6,158 bases of DNA from the NCBI GenBank assembly GCA_900552675.1, contig USAI01000103.1:1-6158 (forward strand). The letters run 5' to 3'. The notes beneath the pieces are model-generated. The model did not search any database. It had not been told where the DNA came from and was given only the letters and a program-made list of their open reading frames with translations. This document shows, piece by piece, positions 1 through 6,138 of the stretch; positions within the stretch are counted from its first letter, which is position 1, and the number at the start of each line of letters is the position of its first letter. Origin of the DNA: an uncultured Prevotella sp. Lineage in GTDB: Bacteria; Bacteroidota; Bacteroidia; Bacteroidales; Bacteroidaceae. Both the position numbers and the translations under genes were made by a program.

Positions 1-51
1 ATGTGCAACTTTTTACTCATATTTATCAACTTAAATTAATTCCGCCAACGG

Positions 52-81
52 GTTCAATTAGTGTTCCGTTATAATTGGAAC
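52..81. repeat. Bulged inverted repeat
   Basis: GTTCAATTA (52-60) pairs with TAATTGGAAC (72-81) with one unpaired G, enclosing an 11-base loop. An alternative pairing exists because AACGG (47-51) and AACGG (79-83) both complement CCGTT (66-70). There is no T tract after it, so it is not a standard terminator of a gene to the left. It may be a 3' UTR structure or a protein-binding site; the function is unknown. Confidence 0.35.
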
Positions 82-356
82 GGTTAATAAATAGGTGAAC
101 GATTTGGTTGAATTGGTTTTTGTTATATAGGACATTCGTTAATTTAAGAAGGTTTCTCATGCCGGTTTTGTGTGTGAGCATGATATATGATGAATCTTAT
201 TTCTTGAAAACCTCTGTAATCAACTATGTTCTAATGATTTCAAAGAACTTTGCCCAGTTTTAATAGGACAGCAATGATGTTTCGTCTACAAAAATACATT
301 ATTATTTCTGCAATAACGTTTCCACTTTCTATAAATTAAAAATATTTAACCCAAAT

Positions 357-660
357 CGGTCGTTAGGGCTTGCTTGTATTTTGCCTTTTTAGAAGAGTGA
401 ATTTTGTTTGGCTTTTAATGAGTAATAGCGAGCTATTGCGAATTAAAAACAATCAAAAGACACCTTATAAAAACCAAAAGACTGCAAGCAGTCATAAAAA
501 CCGACATTAAACGGCCTAATGACCGTTTGGGGTTTAACCGTAAAAGTGGATAAAACATGTGCTGTTTCGTATAATTGTCGTGCTTTCCCTAATGCTTTTT
601 GAAGGGGGGCTAAGCCCTTTTCGGTAATGTTTTTATCAAAAGAGCGTTGATAAGCGCAAA
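357..660. repeat. Cluster of short hairpins, possible dispersed intergenic repeat
   Basis: Five short inverted repeats lie close together: GTAATAGC/GCTATTGC at 422-439 (one G-T pair, 2-base centre), GACTGC/GCAGTC at 480-493 (2-base centre), AAACGG/CCGTTT at 509-528 (8-base loop), GGGC/GCCC at 607-617 followed by TTTT, and GCGTT/AGCGC at 644-657 followed by an A run. TTAGGGcttGC (363-373) and GCtttCCCTAA (582-592) form an imperfect inverted pair around most of the block. This density of structure without coding capacity suggests a repeated intergenic element or a structured RNA. That interpretation is inference; copy number cannot be seen from one window. Confidence 0.35.
445..501. repeat. Three imperfect direct repeats based on AAAAAC
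   Basis: AAAAACaatCAAAAGAC (445-461), AAAAACCAAAAGAC (469-482) and AAAAACCGAC (496-505) recur at intervals of 24 and 27 bases. The second and third copies are also preceded by similar bases (TTAT and TCAT). The short perfect palindrome GACTGCAAGCAGTC lies between the second and third copies. Such spacing could reflect a protein-binding array, but low-complexity A-rich sequence can produce this by chance. Confidence 0.3.
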
Positions 661-699
661 AAATAGATGCAGGTAATTAAAAAATATTGAATTTTTCAT

Positions 700-707
700 T
701 AATTTTG
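700..707 (+). promoter_or_regulatory. Putative -7 promoter box for the small ORF and esterase
   Basis: TAATTTTG matches the Bacteroidota primary sigma factor -7 consensus TAnnTTTG. No good TTTG-type -33 element is found 19-21 bases upstream, so the call rests on the -7 box and its location. Transcription would begin near 714, placing it 35 bases before the small ORF at 749 and about 150 bases before the esterase start at 867. Confidence 0.45.
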
Positions 708-748
708 CTATCAAAACCAAACAACTATAAAACTATGTGCACGACTAT

Positions 749-841
749 ATGGCTGTCATTGCATCGGTCATGCAACATGTTGACGAGATAGAACGCAACC
801 GTGATAAGAGTGAATATGTAGAGTTTTCTGTAACTGAATAA
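749..841 (+). CDS. Possible 30-residue small protein or leader peptide
   Basis: An ATG at 749 opens a 30-codon frame ending in TAA at 839-841, 25 bases before the esterase start. The predicted peptide has a short hydrophobic N-terminus (MAVIASVM) followed by a strongly charged segment (HVDEIERNRDKSEY) and a VEFSVTE tail, which looks like real protein and predicts an amphipathic helix. The local base composition is richer in G and C than the surrounding spacer. An in-frame GTG at 737 could add four residues; an in-frame stop lies at 728-730. A -7 box at 700-707 sits suitably upstream, so it may be the first cistron of the esterase transcript. No Shine-Dalgarno is evident and I recognise no family. 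It could also be a leader peptide, a decayed C-terminal gene fragment, or a chance ORF. Confidence 0.4.
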   Translation: MAVIASVMQHVDEIERNRDKSEYVEFSVTE

Positions 842-866
842 TAACTAAAATTGTAACAAGAGTGTA

Positions 867-2489
867 ATGAAAAAAATGATGTTTCTGATAGCCTGTGTGT
901 TATGTACCGTAGCAGGCTATGCGCAGCAAGGGCCGCTGGCCACCACACAATATGGTGTGCTTGAAGGCGTGTGCGAGTCGGGTGTAAACGTGTTTAAAGG
1001 TGTGCCCTTTGCAGCACCACCCGTGGGCGAAAACCGTTGGCGTGCACCACAACCGTTGCAGTCGTGGCAAGGCGTGCGCAGTGCGAAGAAATTTGGCGAC
1101 GACCCCATGCAGGGCAACCCTTTCGGTGATATGGGATTTGATGCCGAAAAGAAAAGTGAAGACTGTCTTTACTTGAATGTATGGACCCCCTCAAAGACCA
1201 TGACCGACCGTCTGCCGGTGGTAATCTACTTCAATGGTGGCGGACTGATTGCTGGTTCGGGTAGCGAGCCTCGCTACTCAGGACGCCAAATGGCACGTCA
1301 TGGCATTGTGGCCGTAACGGCCAACTATCGCGAGGGCATCTTCGGCTTCTTCGCACATCCGCAGCTGTCGAAAGAAACATCGTATAAAGGTTCGGGCAAC
1401 TATGGCTTTATGGATCAAGCAGCGGCCATCAAGTGGGTGTATGAAAACATTGCCGCCTTTGGTGGCGACCCCAAGCAAATAACCATCGTGGGCGAGTCGG
1501 CAGGTTCAATGTCGGTTAGCGCGTTGCTGGTATCACCTCTCACGCGTGGCATGATTGCTCGTGCTATGGCATCGTCAGGAGCCGTGTGTGGCCAACGCTT
1601 GCTTTCACTTAAAGATGCCGAGAAGCAAGGCGTTGAGAAGCTGAAAGAGTTGGGCTTGAAAAATATTGCCGATGCCCGCAAGATGCCTGCCGACGAACTG
1701 TTGGCTAAGACGCTGTCAGGTGGACTGGCATCTTATTGTCTTGACGGCTACTTCTTTACCGAAGACCCCACCGACGCTTATCTCAATGGGCACCAACAGA
1801 AGGTACCGTTGCTCGTAGGGCGCAATAGTTTAGAGATGTCGCCGCAAGCCTATCTTGGTGGAAAAGCTCCCACACTTGAAAACTTGCGCCCCGCCCTTGA
1901 GGCCGCCTTTGGCGATAAGACCGATGAGGCCATGCGCCTCTATGGTCTGAATACCGACCGTGATGTGCTGGGCAAGCCTGGCGTCGACTTCGCTTCCGAT
2001 CAGTTTATTGCCTATGGCACGTGGCTCTTTGGCTATCTGCATGCCAAAACCTCGGGCCAACCGGTCTATCGCTACTGTTTTACACGTCCGCGTCCAGCGA
2101 TGCGCAACAAAGACTTGGTGGCCGGACTTGCTGGTGGCGTACAAAAGAAGGGCGATGGCGATGTGATGACCATTCCCAAAAATGATGAGTTCAAGGGCGC
2201 TGTTCATTCGGCCGACATCGAATATGCTATGGGCAGCTTGCCCACCAATCGTGTGTACGACTGGCAACCTGACGATTATCGTGTGTCTGACCAGTTTATC
2301 AACTATTATGCCAACTTTATCAAGACGGGTAACCCCAATGGCTTAGGATTGGCTAACTGGACATCGATCACAGGCAAGGAACAGCCCACACAGCTCATCC
2401 TCGATGTCGACTCGTACGAAACCTACGACCCCGCTTTTGAAAAGCGAAACCTGTGGCTCATGCAGTTTAATTGTTTCGGCAGCCGATAA
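867..2489 (+). CDS. Secreted type-B carboxylesterase (alpha/beta hydrolase)
   Basis: This 540-residue protein hydrolyses carboxylic esters; the substrate cannot be told from sequence. Residues 1-19 form a signal peptide (KK, hydrophobic core, GYA before QQ), so it is probably exported to the periplasm or beyond. Family blocks follow in order: GVPFAAPPVG at 45-54, RWRAPQP at 57-63, SEDCLYLNVWTP at 97-108, the oxyanion region GGG at 124-126, GGDP at 199-202, and the nucleophile elbow GESAGS with Ser211. Glu323 (NSLEMS) and His447 (GAVHSADIEYAMGSL) complete the Ser-Glu-His triad with the spacing usual for the cholinesterase/para-nitrobenzyl esterase family. The length is normal and the frame is intact. 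Oddities: the His usually before the GGG is Asn123, and the usual GESAGG reads GESAGS. The Cys that normally partners the one in the EDC motif is missing (DPMQ at 79-82). The ATG at 867 is chosen because it gives a complete signal peptide; no clear ribosome binding site is seen. Confidence 0.93.
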   Translation: MKKMMFLIACVLCTVAGYAQQGPLATTQYGVLEGVCESGVNVFKGVPFAAPPVGENRWRAPQPLQSWQGVRSAKKFGDDPMQGNPFGDMGFDAEKKSEDCLYLNVWTPSKTMTDRLPVVIYFNGGGLIAGSGSEPRYSGRQMARHGIVAVTANYREGIFGFFAHPQLSKETSYKGSGNYGFMDQAAAIKWVYENIAAFGGDPKQITIVGESAGSMSVSALLVSPLTRGMIARAMASSGAVCGQRLLSLKDAEKQGVEKLKELGLKNIADARKMPADELLAKTLSGGLASYCLDGYFFTEDPTDAYLNGHQQKVPLLVGRNSLEMSPQAYLGGKAPTLENLRPALEAAFGDKTDEAMRLYGLNTDRDVLGKPGVDFASDQFIAYGTWLFGYLHAKTSGQPVYRYCFTRPRPAMRNKDLVAGLAGGVQKKGDGDVMTIPKNDEFKGAVHSADIEYAMGSLPTNRVYDWQPDDYRVSDQFINYYANFIKTGNPNGLGLANWTSITGKEQPTQLILDVDSYETYDPAFEKRNLWLMQFNCFGSR

Positions 2490-2626
2490 GGAATACAGAA
2501 ATTAACGATATGAATAGCAAAGGGGTAATTAAAGGTATGAACGATTGAATTTGAAGAGGTGTGAGGAGTAGTATTTGAAAACACGAGAGATAGTAAACAA
2601 ATAATGTAAGTAAAAACTTGATGCTG

Positions 2627-2688
2627 GCCGACTCGGTGGTAAACGCTCATTCATTACAGAAGGGGCGTGCCACAGAGTCGGCTTTTTT
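2627..2688 (+). terminator. Composite rho-independent terminator downstream of the esterase
   Basis: The outer stem GCCGACTC (2627-2634) pairs perfectly with GAGTCGGC (2675-2682) and is followed at once by six T. Inside it, after a G-A mismatch, GTGG (2636-2639) pairs with CCAC (2670-2673). After a small internal loop, ACGCTC (2643-2648) pairs with GGGCGT (2663-2668, one T-G pair), leaving a 14-base apical loop. About 18 base pairs in all is long for a simple terminator. The T tract lies on the plus strand only, so it should end esterase transcription about 200 bases past its stop codon. It might also be the 3' end of a separate small RNA. Confidence 0.85.
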
Positions 2689-2721
2689 ATTTCACTCGCA
2701 TCATTTTTTTAGGATATGGGG

Positions 2722-2751
2722 CTTGTGTTTTTAGTTTTTTTCCTATTTTTG
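2722..2751 (+). promoter_or_regulatory. Putative promoter of the receiver/ATP-binding gene
   Basis: TATTTTTG at 2744-2751 matches the Bacteroidota -7 box TAnnTTTG and is followed by CAAT. A weak -33 element CTTG lies at 2722-2725, with an 18-base spacer, slightly shorter than the usual 19-21. Transcription would begin near 2758, giving a leader of about 68 bases before the ATG at 2826. It sits just after the upstream terminator, as expected for a new unit. Confidence 0.6.
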
Positions 2752-2825
2752 CAATATCATCTTAATAAAGTGTTGCATGTCTATGACGTGCTAACAGTAT
2801 CTTTCATCACATTTCTGAAAACGAT

Positions 2826-5795
2826 ATGAGCGATCCGCACAGCAACATACCCCAAGAGTTTAGTCAGTTTTATCTGAAAGACGTTACCTTTGTCAATCTC
2901 ATGATGCGACGCATCTACAATGTGCTCATCGTGGCCAACCCCTACGATGCCTTTATGCTGGAAGACGACGGACGCGTGGAGGAGAAAATTTATAACGAAT
3001 ATATGGAGCTGGGCCTACGTTATCCGCCCACCTTTACACAGGTGAGCACCACCGAAGAGGCATACCGCATCTTGCGCACCATGAACATCGACCTGGTGAT
3101 TTGTATGCCTGGCAATGCTGATAACGATGCCTTCAGCGTGGCGCGCGACATTAAGCAGGGCTTTCCTGATATACACTGCGTGGTGCTCACGCCTTTCTCG
3201 CACGGAATCACGCGGCGCATACAAAACGAAGACCTCAGCATCTTCGACTATGTGTTCTGCTGGCTGGGCAATACCAACCTCATTCTTTCTATCATCAAGC
3301 TTATTGAAGACAAGATGAACATTGAGCACGACATTCATGAAGATGGCGTGCAGATGATTATGCTGGTAGAAGACAGTATTAGGTTTTATAGTAGCATCTT
3401 GCCCAACCTATACAACTATATTTTGCTACAAAGCCAGCGCTTCGCTACCGAGGCGCTAAACCGCCATACGGCCACACTGCGTATGCGTGGACGCCCCAAG
3501 GTAGTGCTGGCTCGCACCTATGAAGAGGCTATGGCGCTGTATAAAAAATATGCTGCCAACACGCTGGGCGTTATCAGCGACGTACGTTTCCCCGTAGGTG
3601 GCGTGAAAGATGCCGAGGCGGGTTTTAAACTGCTGCGCGCCATACGTAGCCGCGACGAGTATGTGCCTCTTATCATGGAAAGCTCGGAGGGCGAAAACCG
3701 TGAGCGTGCCCAGGCCGAGGGCTTCCGCTTTGTCGATAAAAACTCGAAGAAGATGAGTCTCGACCTGCGCCGTATGATGGAAGAACACATGGGCTTTGGC
3801 GACTTCATCTTCCGCGACCCCAAAACCAAGGCCGAGATTATGCGCATACATAGCCTGAAGGAACTGCAAGATAATATCTTCAAGATTCCTGACGACTCGA
3901 TGCTCTACCACATCTCACGCAACCACATGAGTCGCTGGCTGTCGGCACGTGCCATCTTCCCCGTGTCGGCCTTCTTGAAAACCGTTACGTGGCACAAACT
4001 GAAAGATGTGCAGGCGCACCGACAAATTATTTTTGATGCCATTGTGCAGTATCGCCACATGAAAAACATTGGCGTGGTGGCCGTGTTCGACCGTCTTAAG
4101 TTTGATTCCTACTCACACTTTGCCCGCATTGGCGAGGGGTCGTTGGGCGGAAAAGGTCGTGGCCTGGCGTTTTTGGATAGTGTGATAAAACGCAACCCCG
4201 ACTTTAACCAGTTTCCTGGCGTGAGCGTGCAGATACCTAAAACAGTGGTGCTGTGTACCGATGTGTTCGACCGCTTTATGGAACAGAATAACCTGTACCA
4301 AATAGCGCTGAGCGATGCCTCTGACGATGAAATATTGAAACACTTCTTGCGGGCACAGTTGCCCGACTCGCTCATTGCCGACTTCTTCACCTTCTTTGAG
4401 GCTACCCATAGCCCTATCGCTATACGCTCGAGCTCGCTGCTTGAAGATGCCCACTATCAACCCTTTGCGGGCATATATAGCACCTACATGATACCTTGGC
4501 TCGACGATAAATATGCCATGCTTTCAATGCTGGCATGCGCCATTAAGGGCGTGTATGCTTCGGTATATTATAAAGACTCGAAGGCCTATATGGTGGCCAC
4601 CAGCAATGTTATCGACCAAGAGAAAATGGCCGTCATCCTGCAACAGGTGGTGGGCAAGCAGTATGATGGGCGCTTCTATCCCAATATTTCGGGTGTGCTG
4701 CGCTCGCTCAACTATTATCCTATTGGCGACGAGCGCACCGAAGATGGCATTGTGTCGCTGGCACTGGGCTTGGGAAAATATATCGTTGATGGCGGACAAA
4801 CGTTGCGCGTATCGCCCTATCACCCGCATCAGGTGCTGCAAACCAGCGAACTGGAGACGGCGTTGCGTGAAACACAAACACGTTTCTATGCCCTCGATAC
4901 CACTCATGTGGGTAACGATTTTACCGTTGACGATGGCTTTAATATAGTAAAGGTGAAGGTGAAAGAGGCGGTGAACGATGGCTCTATCACCTATTTGGCC
5001 TCTACCTACGACCCCTACGATAACGTGATACGCGATGGCATATATGATGGCGGACGCAAGGTTATTACCTTTGGTGGCGTGTTGCAGCAAGACGTGTTCC
5101 CACTGCCGCAACTGTTGCAGCTGGCTATGAAGTGTGGAGCCGAGAGCATGCGTCGGCCCGTAGAGATTGAATTTGCCTGCAACCTGAACGACGACCGCAC
5201 GGGCGAGTTTTACCTCTTGCAGATACGCCCCATTGTTGACGCCAAGCAGATGCTTGACGAAGACGTAGCGGCCATTGATGATAGCCGCTGCTTGCTGCGT
5301 TCACACAACTCGCTGGGGCACGGTATCAGCGACGACGTGTGCGATGTGGTGTATGTGAAGACCGACGACGACTTTACGGCGGTAAACAATCCCGCCATTG
5401 CCGACGATATTGAAGCCATTAACCGCAAGTTCTTGAACGAAGGAAAGGGCTATGTGTTGGTAGGACCTGGTAGATGGGGGTCAAGCGACCCGTGGCTGGG
5501 CATACCTGTAAAGTGGCCACACATTAGTGCTGCAAAGGTTATTGCCGAGGTGGCACTGAAAAACTATCGTGTTGACCCCAGCCAGGGCACCCACTTCTTC
5601 CAGAACCTCACCAGTTTTGGTGTGGGCTATTTTACCATCGATCCTAACACGCAACAAGGTTTGTTCCGCAAAGACATTCTTGATGCCATGCCTGCCATTG
5701 ATGAAACACAGTATGTGCGTCATGTGCGCTTTGAAAAGCCACTGTGCATAAAGATGGATGGCATGCGGCAAGAGGGGGTAGTGATGCTGTCGTAA
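2826..5795 (+). CDS. Dual-receiver PEP-synthase-like ATP-binding protein
   Basis: A 989-residue cytoplasmic protein without signal peptide or membrane segments. Residues about 31-160 form a receiver-like fold lacking its active site: the acidic pair is Ala37-Asn38 and the phosphoacceptor position is near Met94. Residues about 177-320 are a receiver with all key residues: Glu182/Asp183, phosphoacceptor Asp252 (SDVRFP), Ser286 and Lys305. A linker carries the block YHISRNHMSRWLSAR (361-375). Residues about 437-803 match the PEP synthase/pyruvate phosphate dikinase ATP-binding domain: GSLGGKGRGL (438-447), IAIRSSSLLED (531-541), FAGIYST (547-553), VEIEFA (779-784) and LLQIRPI (797-803). The C-terminal part (804-989) holds GPGRWGSSDPWLGIPV (880-895) and GTHFFQNLTSFGVG (921-934). 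No PEP/pyruvate TIM barrel and no standard catalytic-His swivelling domain is present, so it should not be called PEP synthase. I infer a phosphorylation-controlled ATP-dependent phosphotransferase. The ATG at 2826 is the first in its frame after an upstream stop at 2784-2786. Confidence 0.9.
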   Translation: MSDPHSNIPQEFSQFYLKDVTFVNLMMRRIYNVLIVANPYDAFMLEDDGRVEEKIYNEYMELGLRYPPTFTQVSTTEEAYRILRTMNIDLVICMPGNADNDAFSVARDIKQGFPDIHCVVLTPFSHGITRRIQNEDLSIFDYVFCWLGNTNLILSIIKLIEDKMNIEHDIHEDGVQMIMLVEDSIRFYSSILPNLYNYILLQSQRFATEALNRHTATLRMRGRPKVVLARTYEEAMALYKKYAANTLGVISDVRFPVGGVKDAEAGFKLLRAIRSRDEYVPLIMESSEGENRERAQAEGFRFVDKNSKKMSLDLRRMMEEHMGFGDFIFRDPKTKAEIMRIHSLKELQDNIFKIPDDSMLYHISRNHMSRWLSARAIFPVSAFLKTVTWHKLKDVQAHRQIIFDAIVQYRHMKNIGVVAVFDRLKFDSYSHFARIGEGSLGGKGRGLAFLDSVIKRNPDFNQFPGVSVQIPKTVVLCTDVFDRFMEQNNLYQIALSDASDDEILKHFLRAQLPDSLIADFFTFFEATHSPIAIRSSSLLEDAHYQPFAGIYSTYMIPWLDDKYAMLSMLACAIKGVYASVYYKDSKAYMVATSNVIDQEKMAVILQQVVGKQYDGRFYPNISGVLRSLNYYPIGDERTEDGIVSLALGLGKYIVDGGQTLRVSPYHPHQVLQTSELETALRETQTRFYALDTTHVGNDFTVDDGFNIVKVKVKEAVNDGSITYLASTYDPYDNVIRDGIYDGGRKVITFGGVLQQDVFPLPQLLQLAMKCGAESMRRPVEIEFACNLNDDRTGEFYLLQIRPIVDAKQMLDEDVAAIDDSRCLLRSHNSLGHGISDDVCDVVYVKTDDDFTAVNNPAIADDIEAINRKFLNEGKGYVLVGPGRWGSSDPWLGIPVKWPHISAAKVIAEVALKNYRVDPSQGTHFFQNLTSFGVGYFTIDPNTQQGLFRKDILDAMPAIDETQYVRHVRFEKPLCIKMDGMRQEGVVMLS

Positions 5796-5838
5796 GGCGC
5801 AGGTCACGATGCAACGCCTCTTAATGACATACGTTAAC

Positions 5839-5880
5839 ACATGGCATCGGTAATTATTAAATAAAACAAAATGCCCATGT
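5839..5880. repeat. Inverted repeat in the 3' spacer
   Basis: ACATGGCAT (5839-5847) pairs with ATGCCCATGT (5871-5880) over nine base pairs with a single bulged C, enclosing a 23-base AT-rich loop. There is no T tract on either side, so it is not an ordinary intrinsic terminator. It may be a stabilising 3' UTR structure or an operator upstream of the promoter at 5907-5938, which begins 27 bases later. Confidence 0.4.
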
Positions 5881-5906
5881 AATGATGAAAAATACTATGA
5901 TAAATA

Positions 5907-5938
5907 TTTGGCAATTATCGCCGATATCCTTATCTTTG
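5907..5938 (+). promoter_or_regulatory. Strong Bacteroidota-type promoter
   Basis: TTTG (5907-5910) and TATCTTTG (5931-5938) match the -33 and -7 elements of the Bacteroidota primary sigma factor, with a 20-base spacer, within the usual 19-21. The -7 box is followed by CAAT, as at 2744-2751 and 6139-6146. Transcription would start near 5945, only about 38 bases before the hairpin at 5983. It is the best promoter match in the window, yet no gene follows directly. Confidence 0.65.
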
Positions 5939-5982
5939 CAATGTTTTTCATGGTATTAGATTTAAGGTTAACAAAAAAGATT

Positions 5983-6009
5983 GGGACTCAGCGGAGCCCC
6001 TTTTTTTTT
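5983..6009 (+). terminator. Intrinsic terminator-like hairpin with nine-T tract
   Basis: GGGACTC (5983-5989) pairs with GAGCCCC (5994-6000), with one A-C mismatch and an AGCG loop, and is followed by nine consecutive T. A six-A run at 5973-5978 precedes the stem, so some A-T extension and weak activity on the other strand are possible. It could end read-through from the gene at 2826-5795, or end a short RNA started at the promoter 5907-5938, or act as an attenuator for a gene to the right. Confidence 0.75.
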
Positions 6010-6138
6010 GCCCATACATTAAAAGCCCAAACGTATAAAACAGTATGATAATAATATGTTAGAACAATATTGTTGTGCCCCTACTATTTCTTAAATTATT
6101 TCATTTGCTATATTAGTGTTATATACATCAGTACATAA

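Larger units (their letters stand above)
1..748. other. Long AT-rich non-coding stretch upstream of the esterase unit
   Basis: No ORF of convincing length or composition is visible on either strand; stop codons are frequent in all frames and the base composition is far more AT-rich than in the two large genes. The stretch contains a bulged hairpin at 52-81, a cluster of short inverted repeats between about 422 and 657, imperfect direct repeats at 445-501, and a -7 promoter box at 700-707. A 34-codon ORF at 159-263 is discussed among the rejected items. Nothing here resembles a tRNA, rRNA, CRISPR array or transposase remnant. Confidence 0.7.
2490..2825. other. Intergenic spacer between esterase and receiver/ATP-binding gene
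   Basis: The first 137 bases after the esterase stop are AT-rich with no convincing gene; a 12-codon frame at 2510-2548 is too short and unremarkable to call. The spacer then holds the composite hairpin terminator (2627-2688) and the promoter elements (2722-2751) of the next gene, followed by a leader of roughly 68 bases without a visible Shine-Dalgarno. The arrangement indicates two separate transcription units. Confidence 0.7.

Noticed and set aside
1..39. Short ORF from the first base of the window
   Set aside because: Twelve residues of low complexity; it could be the end of an upstream gene in another frame but nothing supports this.
159..263. 34-codon plus-strand ORF preceded by AAGAAGG six bases before the ATG
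   Set aside because: The possible ribosome binding site is attractive, but no promoter box is in place, the peptide has no recognisable character and the region is AT-rich spacer; it is best treated as chance unless conserved.
289..296. Minus-strand -7 box TATTTTTG
   Set aside because: No -33 element at the right spacing and no minus-strand gene to its left; such a motif is expected by chance in AT-rich DNA.
867..896. Lipobox-like LIAC at residues 7-10 of the esterase
   Set aside because: Cysteine at residue 10 leaves too short a hydrophobic core for a lipoprotein signal; a cleavage after GYA at residue 19 fits a standard secreted protein better.
2510..2548. 12-codon ORF just after the esterase stop
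   Set aside because: Too short, with no supporting features beyond a distant AAGGA.
4524..5111. Long minus-strand open frame (195 codons) opposite the receiver/ATP-binding gene
   Set aside because: It lies wholly within a strongly supported plus-strand gene, has no promoter and is explained by codon periodicity of the opposite strand; the same applies to the other antisense frames in both large genes.
2826..5795. Annotation as phosphoenolpyruvate synthase
   Set aside because: Only the ATP-binding domain matches; the standard catalytic-His domain and PEP/pyruvate barrel are not visible and receiver domains occupy the N-terminus.
5950..6048. 32-codon plus-strand ORF starting about 5 bases after a predicted transcription start
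   Set aside because: It runs straight through the terminator hairpin and its T tract, which translates to a Phe run; the terminator reading explains the sequence better.
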